A stretch of DNA of 64,000 bases from Conus ventricosus (GCA_018398815.1 CM031626.1:38203400-38267399); one strand, 5' to 3'. Counted from the stretch's first letter, positions 31,698-42,970 are shown. The notes: generated by a model from the sequence alone, not told the origin. Program-made: numbers and translations.

Positions 31698-32133
31698 CTT
31701 TCAAACCCACTACCACGGCTTCTTTCTTGCTCAGAGCAGTCTTCTGCCTCTCCCGCATGTTCGCTGCTTCAGCTGGTGCATTCATCAGAAGCTGATGATC
31801 AATGCCGTCTACATGGCGACTGAGTGTACTTGTACGGAAATTGTCCGTTCCCACAGACAAACTGTTATTTTTCCCGTGTTTACGGCACACACAACAGGAC
31901 ATCTTGCCGCTCTCATACCTAAGCCACGGGTAAAGGGTCAGCCACGTTGACTGGAACGTTTTCTTAGAACACATGGGTCTACTTTCACTTGGCCTGTCAC
32001 ACTGCTGCTCCACATCGGGCTGAGATGCGCTGACTGAATCTTTCGGCGATTCCTGACTGGTAGACGGCTGCGGTTGACCGAAACACAAGACTGCCTGCCC
32101 TGGCAGAAGTTTTGGCTTCTTTTTTGGAGGCAT
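31698..32133 (-). pseudogene. hAT-like transposase exon 1 (zinc-finger part)
   Basis: The exon starts at the ATG at 32133 (MPPKKKPKLLPGQAVLCFGQ). It contains STWLTLYPWLRYESGKMSCC, then VCRKHGKN with cysteines and histidines spaced as in TTF/BED-like fingers of hAT transposases, and TSTLSRHVDGIDHQ. It ends at LKG with a GTATGT donor at 31692-31697. Splicing to 30606 keeps the frame (LKG followed by MFWLCKE). This 145-codon exon is intact, but the gene as a whole is not. Confidence 0.7.
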
Positions 32134-32480
32134 GACCGATCACATAAAAAAACTTCCAAAACTGGCGGAACAACTTTCACAGACAGATCGCTATCCTAGA
32201 AAGCAAACCGAAAGCAACCCAAAAGGCGACAGTAGACTACACATGATTGGCAGAAAGTTGCATGGTTCGCTAGCAGCAGCCAATCAAATCAGCGGACAAA
32301 TGAAGCATTGTCTGCCGCGGTCCTAGCGCGTCAGTCTCCGCGGTAGGCCTAAATGTGAGCACGGTGGCGCACTGGTACCGTAAAGCGATGCGCCCTTTGA
32401 CACACGGCAAGCAGAGTCGATGCGGCATTTGCGGAAGCGATGCGGTAATGCCGCAGGGCGCACTAGTAAACCGAACCCTG

Positions 32481-32531
<51 letters not shown>
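32481..32531. repeat. (TA)n microsatellite between two DNA elements
   Basis: The TA run joins the hAT-like terminus at 32480 to the MITE at 32532. Confidence 0.95.
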
Positions 32532-32535
<4 letters not shown>

Positions 32536-32955
32536 GCTGCCAACCTGCTCATGCGGCTTACAGTAGCATTTCACAATTTTCACAGTAGCATTTCCAATTT
32601 GACAGTAGCAACTTAATTTTGCGCGCGTTCTAAAAAGAAATCAGGCCTATAACCAATTTTACGGACCACATTAAAGCTACAGTACTCTTGGTATATCTAT
32701 AAATGTTATTATACAGAGATGAAGCAGAGGAAGAGGGCAAATTGTAAAAAAAATCTACGTGCTACAGTAAAACCGAAAGCGGAAATGCAGTTCCGACAGA
32801 CCGATAGAGACGTTACTTAGCGCTGTCCAAACAAAACGAAAGTATCTTCGAATTTTTTTGTTTCGCCGTAGCAATTTAATGATCATAGTAGCGTCGTAGC
32901 AAGCATTCTCTTGGCGTAGCAAACTACGGCGATCTTGTAGCAGTTGGCAGCTATG
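32532..32955. mobile_element. MITE with CAGAGCTGCCAAC terminal repeats
   Basis: The left end is CAGAGCTGCCAACCTGCT. The right end, read inward, is CATAGCTGCCAACTGCTAC. The 424 bp element has repeated GTAGCA motifs near both ends and no coding capacity. It sits between TA-rich tracts, so target duplications cannot be read. A hAT origin is plausible from the CAG-type ends. Confidence 0.65.
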
Positions 32956-32959
32956 TATG

Positions 32960-32998
<39 letters not shown>
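32956..32998. repeat. (TA)n / (TGTA)n microsatellite
   Basis: TGTATGTATG followed by pure TA. Confidence 0.9.
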
Positions 32999-33000
<2 letters not shown>

Positions 33001-33981
33001 AATTCTAAACAAAGCTTGCTCTTATGTCTTAGATTGAAGAAATAGGGGGAGATAAGCATTCATATCGGCAGTGGTAGATAATTCTACCTAACTAACAGTA
33101 TGTGCTTGAGTGGGTGAATGGGGAATAATAAATGCTTCTCAAAATGAGCCTTCAGCAAGCTTATAGTCTCCAAAGGGGAGACCATCTCCAATGGGATGAA
33201 AACTCACTAACAAAGAACTTCTGGTCAGATACCGGTATTTCGAAACCTGATTGTTTCTCCTCAGTGACCGCGGAAAGTGGTAACTTGACTCCTCTGCCTT
33301 GTCGGTTTTAAGCAGAATGCTATCCCAGAAAAAAGGCTGGTGTGCAGTACCGTAGAATGGTTGTTGAGTTTTCAAAAAAGCAACCAAAGGTGCCACCTAA
33401 GAAGCAAAAGAAAATCATGAAAAAGCAAAACGAGCTACCTTTTCTTGTGAAAAGTAGAAAATATAAAAAGATAACCTCATAAGACACAAGTGCTGAGGGC
33501 CAGTTCTTGGAATGAATCCGCAAGGGACTGAATTACAATAAACTAATAAATTCAAAGGATAAGTAACCGAGCACCATTCCAGCAACTTACAGAGCAGCTT
33601 GGTGTTCCAATGACCGCAAGAAATATTCAATTATAAACAAAGCTTGCTCTTATGTCTTAGATTAAAGAAATAAGGGGAGATAAGTATTCATATCTGCAGT
33701 GGTAGATAATTCTGCCTAACTAACAGTATGTGCTTGAGTGGGTGAATGGGGAATAATAAATGCTTCTCAAAATGAGCCTTCAGCAAGCTTATAGTCTCCG
33801 AGGGGGAGACAATCTCCAATGGGATGAAAACTCACAACATATAACTCCTGGTCAGATACCGGTATTTCGAAACCTGATTGCTCTTATGTCTTAGACTGAA
33901 GAAATAGGGGGAGATAAGCATTCATATCTGCAGTGGTAGATAATTCTGCCTAACTAACAGTATGTGCTTGAGTGGGTGAAT
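33001..33981. repeat. Long direct repeat, ~250 bp, three copies
   Basis: A block containing AAAGCTTGCTCTTATGTCTT, GGTAGATAATTCTGCCTAAC and ACCGGTATTTCGAAACCTGA occurs at 33001-33250 and 33627-33880. It begins again at 33879-33981, where it is cut by a TA tract. The first two copies are separated by about 380 bp of unrelated sequence. No coding capacity was recognised. Confidence 0.9.
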
Positions 33982-34039
33982 ATATACATATGCATATATA
34001 TCACGAACATATATATGCATATATATCACTCGGCATACA

Positions 34040-34340
34040 TCTGTGTTCTCATCACAACCAACTTACTTCGACATTCTGTGTGCACCTGCTTTCCCTCACA
34101 AGCAACACACTTCGACATTCTGTGTGCACCTGCTTTCCCTCACAAGCAACACATTTCGTCCCTATCATCTCCGTTCCCATCACAATCAAACTGCTTCGTC
34201 ACTCTGTGTATGCCTGCGTTCCCATCACAGTCAAACTGCTTCGTCACTCTGTGTATACCTGCGTTCCCATCACAGTCAAACTGCTTCGTCACTCTGTATG
34301 TATCTGAGTTCTCACCACAATCAACATACTTCATCATAGC
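34040..34340. repeat. ~54-bp minisatellite related to the 19-kb array
   Basis: The units share CGTTCCCATCACAGTCAAAC, TGCTTCGTCACTCTGTGTAT and variants. The core matches the array at 18994-19455, although the two are 15 kb apart. A poly-C tract follows at 34345-34364. Confidence 0.9.
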
Positions 34341-34384
34341 CTGCCCCCCCCCCCCCTCCCCCCCTCCTCATATCACAATACAGA

Positions 34385-35000
34385 CCAGGTTGTATTTTGC
34401 AGGACGTCAAAGGACAGAAGAAAGAGATGATGGAAAGGGGCAATACAGCTGAAAGGGGTAATAGAGACCTGAGCTATATTACAGGAGGTTAACAGGCAGA
34501 AGAAAGGGGCAAGGGGGTAATAGAGACCTGAGCTATATTACAGGAGGTTAACAGGCAGAAGAAAGGGGCAAGGGGTAATAGAGACCTGAGCTATAGTACA
34601 GGAGGTTAACAGGAAGAAGAAAGTGACAAGGGAGGTAATAGAGACCTGAGCTATATTACAGGAGGTTAACAGGCAGAAGAAAGTGACAAGGGAGGTAATA
34701 GAGACCAGAGCTATATTACAGGAGGTTAACAGGAAGAAGAAAGTGACAAGGGAGGTAATAGAGACCTGAGCTATATTACAGGTCAACAGACAAAAGAAAG
34801 GGACAAGGGAGGTAATACAGGCCAGAGGTATACTGCAGGAGGCCAACAGACAGAAGAAAGGGACAAGGGGGGTAACACAGACCAGGGCTGTACTGCAGGA
34901 AGTCAAGAAAAGAACAAAGTGACAGGGGAGGTAATACAGACCAGGGCTGTACTGGAAGGAGTTGAATTGAAAGGAGAGAGCTGAGGGGCAAGGGCAGTAA
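34385..35000. repeat. ~60-bp minisatellite, about 10 units
   Basis: The unit is GGTAATAGAGACCTGAGCTA, TATTACAGGAGGTTAACAGG and CAGAAGAAAGGGGCAAG. The last, diverged unit (AGTAATACACACCTGGGCTG) runs into the donor site of the candidate exon at 35008-35099. Confidence 0.9.
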
Positions 35001-35007
35001 TACACAC

Positions 35008-35099
35008 CTGGGCTGTCGGTGTCCGAGGCGTGGGTGAGCATTGAGTTGTTTGGGGCCGTTAGCTTGTCGTTCTGTGTGGGCGTCGGGGGCAGCTGCCTT
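35008..35099 (-). CDS. Candidate 92-nt exon, minus strand (tentative)
   Basis: On the minus strand the acceptor TGATGTTGCAG|AAG and the donor AGCCCAG|GTGTGT enclose 92 nt open in two frames. One frame reads RQLPPTPTQNDKLTAPNNSM and continues LTHASDTDSP. The other starts KAAAPDAHTERQANGPK in phase 0. In the second frame it ends in phase 2 and could join the candidate exon at 18837-18993. GC is well above the surrounding level. No domain was recognised, and transcript evidence is lacking. Confidence 0.35.
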
Positions 35100-35639
35100 C
35101 TGCAACATCACACCCATAATTCACTTCACTGTGTTGTTCACCCTCGTTTTTCTTTTTGAAAACCAGGTTGTTTTCACACAGATCACTGAATATTTTCACT
35201 GTTGAAGAAATATTTCTTAAAAGAATGCAGACCTTTTTAAATGTGGACACAAAACATCCAACATTTAAATGATAAAATTCTCTTTAAAAAAAATGAGTTC
35301 TAAAAATGTTAAATGATGCCCAAAAAGCAATCATAGAACATTCTAGTTTCGTTTCAATGAAAAGATTTAGATTCAAAACGAAGTGACGGAGGAGAAAAAA
35401 TGAAGGAAAATTCAGAAAGAAAAAGGGTTAGTTACCGCCAAGGGCACAGACAAACAGATGACAGCACTTGTAATTTGTTTGTGTCCTTGGTGGTCCCTAC
35501 CCCTTTTCTTTTTATTTTTTTTTTTAATTTAGAGACAAAACGGTGTCTACAAACTTTGCATTCTTCTAATAAATTCTGAAGTTTTAAAAAATACATTTGA
35601 AAATTTAATATACCCAGTTTTGGTATCCTGAACAAGTGT
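35100..35639. other. Unassigned AT-rich sequence
   Basis: A T-rich run lies near 35506-35529. No coding signal was recognised. Confidence 0.5.
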
Positions 35640-36175
<536 letters not shown>

Positions 36176-36177
<2 letters not shown>

Positions 36178-36724
36178 CGTGCATGCGCGTGTGTGAGTGA
36201 GCGCGACAGTGTGTGTGTATTTGTGGGATAATCGCCAAGCTTTTTTGTGTGTGTGTCTGCATACACACATGTGGATGTTTTGCTTATATGTGTGCATGAA
36301 TGTACGCTTCTGTATGTGTGTTTGTATTTGTCAATAACTTTAAACATCTTATATCTCAATGAATCTATGATCATGTCCTTCAAGTGCACATGTATGGGCC
36401 TTTAATGAACGCACACCAACACCAAACATCTCCCTGCCAACAAGGAGGGACACTGGCTGTGAGCCGACACCCTCCTCACCCTTTCCTCTGCACTCCCAAC
36501 CCCTCTCCTTTTCCAATTCCCCTTCCTTGTCCTCCCTCTGTACCCTTTACATCCACAGATCTTTATTCACACAGCCACAAACAACAGCAGACCCAAGTCC
36601 TGCAGATGCTGCTAATCTTCTCTCATCACATCCACTCTTCCTCTCCCATCCCCACCCTCCCAACACCCCCTTCTCCCTCCTTCCTTCCCCCTCTCCTTCC
36701 CTTGATTTTTTTTTTTCAGCTCAC
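36176..36724. other. Unassigned, pyrimidine-rich
   Basis: A CT/CC-rich stretch lies at 36470-36720. No coding domain was recognised. Confidence 0.5.
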
Positions 36725-36889
36725 CTGGGAGGTTTCGGGGAGGTGCTAGGAGACGGGGCGGGGAAAGGGTGCGGGGGGAACAGGCGGGGGGACGTCTCGT
36801 CGGTTAGTGGCCGGAGAATCCAGAGGGGAGTTGCGCTCCCGCACTCTGGAGTTGACGGCCAGTGCATGGAGAGTGGTGGCGCAGCCCTC
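36725..36889 (-). CDS. Candidate 165-nt exon, minus strand (tentative)
   Basis: On the minus strand the acceptor CACTGCCTGGCAG and the donor CCTCCCAG|GTGAGC enclose 165 nt. One frame is open throughout and ends in a proline-rich stretch (FPAPSPSTSPKPP). The frame that looks most protein-like at the start (EGCATTLHALAVNSRVRERN) hits a TAG 8 codons after the poly-C runs. Homopolymer errors may therefore hide the true frame. GC is high. The product is unknown. Confidence 0.3.
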
Positions 36890-37082
36890 CTGCCAGGCAG
36901 TGCACAGGGTCAAAGGTCAGAGGTTAGCCACAATGCCCCTGCTGCTCCAAAAGACAGCTAACGCTGACCGTTAGCATCACTTCACAGTTGTCATCACCAT
37001 CATCATTTCACATCATGGCCATGATGACGACTATTACCGGTTTTTCATGTCACATCATGTAGTCATCGTCACCATCTTCGCA
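36890..37082. other. Unassigned, CATCAT-rich
   Basis: Degenerate ATC-rich sequence continues on the far side of the MITE at 37695. Confidence 0.5.
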
Positions 37083-37088
37083 ACACAT

Positions 37089-37688
37089 CAGAGCTTAATC
37101 TAGGATTTTTGAAAAAGGGGGCAGTCCCCCCTCATATCAAAAAAAGGGGGACACTCCCCCCTCCTCCCCCCCCCCCCCCCTCTCCCCGGGCCACTTCTTC
37201 AGCCAATCGTCTTGAAACTGGTGTTCCCTTGCACTCTTTTCGGGCTGCTTCTCAGAGCTTTTGGATGTAGTCGCGGTTTCTCCATGATCTTCTCCACCCT
37301 CACATGGCAGAGAATCTTTTTTTTTTCATCTTTCCTCAACGAAAGTCGAAGTCGAATAGGGTCGGTGCACGCTTCATTTTGGAAAATATCCAATATGGCG
37401 CCTTAAACTCTCGCAACTTCTCGTAAGTGATCGAGATGGAGGAGATGAACGCCGCCGACTGGTTGATTTACACCAACAGCCAATGAAATATCAAGAAATC
37501 GTTGGCTCCTGCTCAGTCCAAGTTTGCAGTTTTTCAAGCAGTCGACAAACGAGTGCCCGCAACGATCAGTGAACAGGGCGGGCAGTCCTGCAACTGTGCG
37601 GGAGTCTGCCCGCGTTAAGACTCGATAATTGCGGGAAGGAACAGATATTCGGGGATTGTACCAATCCCACACTCTAGAGTAAGCTCTG
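37089..37688. mobile_element. 600-bp MITE with CAGAGCTTA ends and ACACAT target duplication
   Basis: The left end is CAGAGCTTAATCTAG. The right end, read inward, is CAGAGCTTACTCTAG. ACACAT precedes the left end at 37083-37088 and follows the right end at 37689-37694. The element has no transposase. Near the left end a GGGGG..AGTCCCCC motif occurs twice. The CAG ends and short duplication suggest a hAT-related non-autonomous element. Confidence 0.75.
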
Positions 37689-37694
37689 ACACAT

Positions 37695-38050
37695 CATAGT
37701 CATTATCATCATCACTGTCATTATCCAAATGTACAGCTTCGTAACACAAGTCAATGATATATCAAAGATGAATAAATTTTTTTCGTCACAAGCGCCATCT
37801 TTTTCTTCTTACTTACATGACAAGCACTCTACAGTTCTCCCTCACCACCTCCATCTGTTCCGACACCCTGGTTTCCAGTGATGCTCTTGCTCACACTCAA
37901 CTCCCTTGCATAAACGGCGTATTTCATAACTTGCATGGCACTTAAAAAAATGGCTACCCCCTGCAACCAGAATTACAAGCCCTGGAGAGAGCATCAGCAA
38001 TCTGGAGACTGAATGACTGAGTCAGCATGAGTTGTTTAGATCAGCTTACT
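37695..38050. other. Unassigned
   Basis: No feature was recognised. Confidence 0.5.
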
Positions 38051-38236
38051 CATGTTTTTTGCTCAGACAAAAGAGTGGAAAAAAAGAATTTCTGTTTCAG
38101 ACATCACACTCACACACCCACACGCACACACACACACACGTTTTTTGCTCAGACAAAAGAGTGGAAAAAAAGAATTTTCTGTTTCAGACATCACACAAAC
38201 ACACCCACACGCACACACACACACACACACACACAC
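38051..38236. repeat. ~88-bp direct duplication with (CA)n
   Basis: Two copies of TTTTTTGCTCAGACAAAAGA, GTGGAAAAAAAGAATTT and TTTCAGACATCACAC, each followed by a CA run of a different length. Confidence 0.9.
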
Positions 38237-38299
38237 CACATTTCCGTTTTTTCAGTCTGTCAGCCACTTTCACCAATATGTTCATCAAAGCATGTGTTC

Positions 38300-38890
38300 T
38301 TTCAACTTTATTTACTCACAGGTTCATCATCATCGTTGTACAGATATGTCTTCATCAACACTAAAGTCATTATTTCCCCATCGTTTACCGACACGTCTGT
38401 CACTGGCGTAGTCTGGCTGTGCGCCTTCATCAATATGTGTGTTGTTATTTGTTGATCATCCACTCACAGTTCATCATTATCGCTGTTCATATGGAAGCTG
38501 TCTGTGCTCAATGGAGGTGCTGTTACCTCATCATCATTTACTCGCAGGTTCATCATTATCGCTGTTCATATGGAAGCTGTCTGTGCTCAATGAGTGCTGT
38601 TACCTCATCATCATTCACATCGCAGGTTCGTTGTCGTCACTGTCTTCACAGGGACTGTGTGCCTCAATCATAGTGTTATTTCATCATCGTTTATTCACAG
38701 GATTGTTATGGTCCTGATTTATATAAGGGCTGTGTGTCATCATCAAAGTGTTGTAATTTCATCATCATATACTCACAGATTCGTCATCACCGAGTCTAGA
38801 AGGGAGTGGCGTGCGTTTGAAACCAATGTTTTTATTTCATCATCCTTTACTCACAGGCTCATCGTCGTCGTTGTCTAGATGAGGCTGTGC
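38300..38890. repeat. ~80-bp minisatellite containing splice-donor-like motif
   Basis: Seven or eight units share TTTACTCACAGGTTCATCAT, CATCGTTGT and CTGTGTGC..CATCATC. On the minus strand each unit reads GACGATGAACCTGTGAGTAA, i.e. an acidic codon run followed by a GTGAGT donor-like sequence. The rightmost unit (about 38857) adjoins an open minus-strand stretch HLDNDDDEP that could be the exon end from which the array arose. Confidence 0.8.
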
Positions 38891-39026
38891 AGAGGCGACT
38901 GTCCACTACTGTCTTGGGCTTGTGCGTTCATCAAGGGTCCACCACCACCTGCTCCGTCCCTTGATCTCACAGCGACAAAATGGACACCCCTGACCCTCCG
39001 AGTCCTGACAAAACAAACATCAACAG

Positions 39027-39222
39027 ACGTCCACTGGGTGAAACATGGAGTATGTCAATTATGTGAAACATGGAGTATGTCAATTATGTGAAAGATGGGG
39101 TATATGTGCATGAAACGTGGGCCATATATCATTATGTAAAACATGGGTATCTCCATTATGTAAAACATGGGTATCTCCATTATGTAAAACATGGTATCTC
39201 CATTAGGTAAAACATGGTATCT
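39027..39222. repeat. ~24-bp minisatellite running into the assembly gap
   Basis: The units are AAACATGGAGTATGTCAATTATGTG or AAAACATGGGTATCTCCATTATGT. The array is cut by the N run at 39223. Confidence 0.9.
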
Positions 39223-39322
39223 NNNNNNNNNNNNNNNNNNNNNNNNNNNNNNNNNNNNNNNNNNNNNNNNNNNNNNNNNNNNNNNNNNNNNNNNNNNNNN
39301 NNNNNNNNNNNNNNNNNNNNNN
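39223..39322. other. Assembly gap, 100 N
   Basis: Exactly 100 N, probably a placeholder of unknown true length inside a minisatellite. Confidence 0.98.
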
Positions 39323-39454
39323 AATAAATAACAAAGAAATCCGAGTGTGCAGAGTAACCCAGCACAGTTGCGGTCAGACCCACAAGTCGCCATGCCAAGA
39401 GAAACAGAGATTCACTGTGTCCCCTATCAGTTGCTGTGGAGAAAATAAATAACT

Positions 39455-40465
39455 GGATGCTGTATACATACTATTTAACTGACTTGTAATCCAACCACTG
39501 TTTCAACATTAATAATAATATCGTCCTGCAAACGATAAGATAACCACTGGAGGTTCGTGGAGAACAATATAAAAACATGCTATTCCCGTTTCAAAATCAT
39601 TTGTAAGCAAGTTCTTCAATGATTAAAGAAACAAAATGGACTGCAACAGCATCACCTTGTTTTTACCCCCTTTGTACATTCCAATAAAATTCCGTCAAAT
39701 CTGTCTTAGTTCTACACCTTGCTTTCACATTCTTATACATACGTCTTATACAGGGATAACGTTTTCTCATTTTTTTTTCATTTTTGAGAACATTGGCCAC
39801 AAATAGTTTTCCGTTGAATATAGAATCAAAGGCTTTTTCTTTGAAATCTAATAAATGCAACATATAACCTTTCTATTGTTCGCTAATTGCTTTTGAACTG
39901 CCGCCAACATGGTAAAATAATGATCAAATTGTTGAATATTTGTTGTTTGGAATCAACCTGATAGTCACCAGTGATATTTTTTTCTGCTCTCATCTTTACA
40001 GTCTTACATCAATTTTAACGACTGAACTGCAAATCCAACTGGAACATACTCAGAAGAAATGTATGCCCCATATACTTGTTCGGATCCTTTACATCTCTCA
40101 TTTTTATGTAATGTACAATTATGGATTCTGTCCCATTGTTCAGGATACAACCTTTATCAAATAAGACATTGAAAGAACTAAACCAAAAATCATCACAAAA
40201 CGATCACTTGAATACTTCACAAATCCACCTATTATACAATCTGGACCGGCCGATTTGCATGCATTTAATATATTATCCCAATCAGCAATAACGTCTTTCG
40301 TAATTGCTGATTAAACCATCTTCTTCAGTGTCTTCCAACTGGACAGAGCATACTCCTCTTCTAACCTCTGTGTTAGCCCCTGTTTTTTCAAGAACAATCT
40401 AAAAATGTAAAAACCCAATCACCAGTACTCTGATGTTTATTGACACAAACTCCACCGTCGTAGGA
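39455..40465 (-). mobile_element. RTE-like LINE RT fragment (copy 1)
   Basis: Minus-strand blocks match those of copy 2 at 45837-46890. They include KNVKAR..TKTDLTEFYWNV, LDFKEKAFDSIF and the SGPD-type block near 40250. Frameshifts are more frequent than in copy 2. It is interrupted by the plus-strand LINE at 40466 and resumes at about 41880-41960. Confidence 0.7.
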
Positions 40466-41880
40466 ACAATATGTTAGACTCAACTTATTAAACAACTCGC
40501 TCAATGATTTTAATGACTGTCTAACATCGCAAATAGATGCAATCTTATAGACGTTTTCTAAAGCCTTTGATATGGTTTACCATGAGGGCCCGCTACCTAA
40601 ATAAGAACACATCGGCATCGGTGGTTCTTGTGGCTAAAATGGACTAGATCATTCCTCGCTGGTAGAACGCAGAGAGTTGTTTTGGAAATGGGCGTCATCC
40701 CATTGTAAACCAGTCTTGTCATGTGGTACCACAGGAACTGTTCTGGGGACCTTTTTAATGTATATAAATTACATAAGTAGAAATTCTCTTTCCCCAGAAT
40801 ACTATAAGGCTTATGCAGATGACAGCTTATATAAAGAAACAATCAGAAGCAAGAATGATACACTCATTCTACAAGATCTAAACGGTTTACAGAGTGGGAA
40901 AGAACTTGGAAAATGGAATTTCATCCCCAGAAATGTCAAGTGTTGAGCGTATAATGTTAACACACTCACCAACTAGATCAAATACGCTATTCACAATACT
41001 ATTCTTAAAGAAACCAATGCCTGCAAAAATAGTTTAGGCGTGATTATAGATATCGTCTCAAATGGATAGAACATTACAAATTTATTTATGTAAGAAAGCA
41101 AACGACATCTCAGCTTCATTAGATCAAGAATTCAACGATTGTCCCCCAAAAGGTTAAGGACGACTACTAATAAAACAAGCTGGTTAGACCAGTACTGTGA
41201 TATGGTTGCTTAGTCTGGGATCCTGTACAATATAAAGGACGTTGGTATCCTCGAAAAGATTCGGAAGAGAGCAGCACGGTTCGTAACAGGGAAACCCTAT
41301 CAGAGAAGAAAGTAGAATACTAGAAGAACATGATGAATTTAAGAAAATTGAACCGTTAGAAGAGAGAAGAGCTTTATTATCAAACTGAATACCTTCTTCA
41401 AAGGCAGAGCTACACTAATTGAAATCCCAATGGGAACAACTAGTATTTAATAAAAGTAGCACCAGGGGTGTAGGTCAATTTTATCCATACCTGCATCAAA
41501 TATTGACAGCCATTTTACACTCGTTTTAATCCAGTTCTGTAAGCTTTGGGAACTCACTGCAGGATGTCATGAAGATTGGCACAACCATGCAGTTCTCTTT
41601 AGAAATCAAATCTGATAAGACCAGATCTTCGAGGATCTGCATATGATTGACTATACTATTCTAACTTCCCCATCCCCATAATTTTTACGGTTAACCTGGG
41701 CCTTAACCTGGCATTTGCTTTTAACCTTTTAAATATCAGTGTCGATCCTTGTTGCCAATATTGTCTCCAGGGGCCAACGGGCTGAGTCGCATTTTCTTTT
41801 GTTAACATGCCGCGCTTGGTGACCCACTCATTTTTGAGTGAACATTTTTTTTAGGAAGAGAAGAAGAAGAAGGAGACGAA
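40466..41880 (+). mobile_element. Plus-strand jockey/CR1-type LINE fragment inserted in copy 1
   Basis: Translation across frameshifts gives SKAFDMVYHEGPL near 40560, SSHCKPVLSCGTTGTVLGTF and then MYINYISRN. AYADDSLYKE has YADD at 40812-40823. LGVIIDIVSNG lies near 41036, and ILEKIRKRAARFVTGNPI near 41255. The 3' end is A/G-rich (AGGAAGAGAAGAAGAAGAAG). The corresponding position of copy 2, near 46820, reads straight through (AGGAACAATTTTGCGGAC), which is the empty site. The fragment is 5'-truncated and inactive. Confidence 0.8.
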
Positions 41881-42039
41881 TTTTTTGCGGACTTCCTCCC
41901 ACAATTTCTACTGATTACCGACGAGGAAACAAGACATTCAGTTCAAAACTTAATGTATTCTTTTCTTTTCTTTCCTAATATTTTTGTATTCTCTTTCGTG
42001 CTTTGCAATCTAGCCGTCCCTCTCCACTAAGTTCAATAT

Positions 42040-42107
42040 AGGAGAGCGAGAGAAGAGTGAGAGAGAGATAGAGAAGAGAGAGAGAGAGAGAGAGAGAAGA
42101 GAGAGAG

Positions 42108-42197
<90 letters not shown>

Positions 42198-42203
42198 AGA
42201 GAT
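42040..42203. repeat. (GA)n microsatellite (copy 1)
   Basis: A GA run with interruptions, immediately upstream of the lectin pseudoexon. The counterpart lies at 46976-47125. Confidence 0.95.
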
Positions 42204-42233
42204 GTCACGGGGATATTTTACAGACGTTTCCAG

Positions 42234-42790
42234 GTATACAAGAACTTTACGCTGGGAGAGTGGTGCTGTGGCTCTTTATATCCCTCATTATTGTAAGGTT
42301 TGACGCAAAATTCCATGGATGCGTTGCGTGGACTCCGAAGACAATCACTTCGAAGGAAACAGGTGTGTGAAAACATGGGAGATGGCTTTATATATGTGAA
42401 CTTCCCACTCCCTATTCACCACAATAAACGATGCAGCGCACCTATCACACTTCCTGTCCTGACCAGCAATACCACGTCCTCAACCACACATCTTGGAAAT
42501 CTTCCCCATGCAGCACTTGACTCACCACCTACTGGCCTGTGATGTGAAAATTCAGTGCTGTGAGCTGGGAGAACACTGAGCCATGGCACAAGGGCGACAT
42601 GCAGGATACCCATGGACTGAACACAGCCCTACTTCTATTGTGACATATCTAAGAGTTCGAGCCTTACAGTCTGGTGTGTGACTTTTCGACAGGAATTGTT
42701 TAGATGAGCGTCGAACGAAACTATTGTAACTATCGTGCATTGCGAGGAAGACATGATACACTGCGCAAATGGAAATTTTTCGTGTTTTAT
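42234..42790 (+). pseudogene. C-type lectin/LDLa pseudoexon (copy 1)
   Basis: An acceptor-like GTTTCCAG at 42226-42233 and the following TATACAAGAACTTTACGCTG match the better copy at 47159. The residues corresponding to 'GCVVWNP..N.F.D..C' have been altered by indels (GCVAWTP, then a frameshift). The LDLa part near 42640-42760 is also frameshifted. This is a decayed duplicate of the 47.2 kb exon region. Confidence 0.75.
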
Positions 42791-42887
42791 GTTTATGAGC
42801 ACCAATTTATTTTGCGTCTGCTCCTACAGATCTTGTCTTGTCTCTAAACTGAAACACAGTCTTAGTATACCTTGCCCATGATGACGC

Positions 42888-42970
42888 AGTTGCTGTTGCT
42901 GTTGCTGTAGCAGCTGCTGCTGCTAGCTGCTGCTGTCGCCGCCCACTGCCTCCGCTGCTGTAGCAGCTGT
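42888..42970. repeat. (GCTGTT)n / (GCTGCT)n repeat (copy 1)
   Basis: Degenerate hexamer/trimer repeat, counterpart of 47808-47875. Confidence 0.85.

Larger units (their letters stand above)
29999..32480 (-). mobile_element. hAT-like DNA transposon, degenerate, with nested insertions
   Basis: The termini are CAGGGTTCAG at 29999 and, read inward, CAGGGTTCGG at 32480. Both lie in (TA)n tracts, so the expected 8 bp target duplication cannot be verified. Inside, on the minus strand, a two-exon transposase remnant (31698-32133 and 30287-30606) has an N-terminal zinc finger and the start of the catalytic domain. The rest of the transposase is missing, apparently replaced by a GT microsatellite at 30169-30240. 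The intron holds a palindromic MITE and a poly(A) retroposon. The protein resembles the ZNF862/KIAA1586-type hAT group. Confidence 0.7.

Noticed and set aside
36384..36961. Plus-strand Ser/Pro-rich open frames
   Set aside because: They follow a pyrimidine-rich low-complexity stretch, and the splice signals here favour the minus strand.
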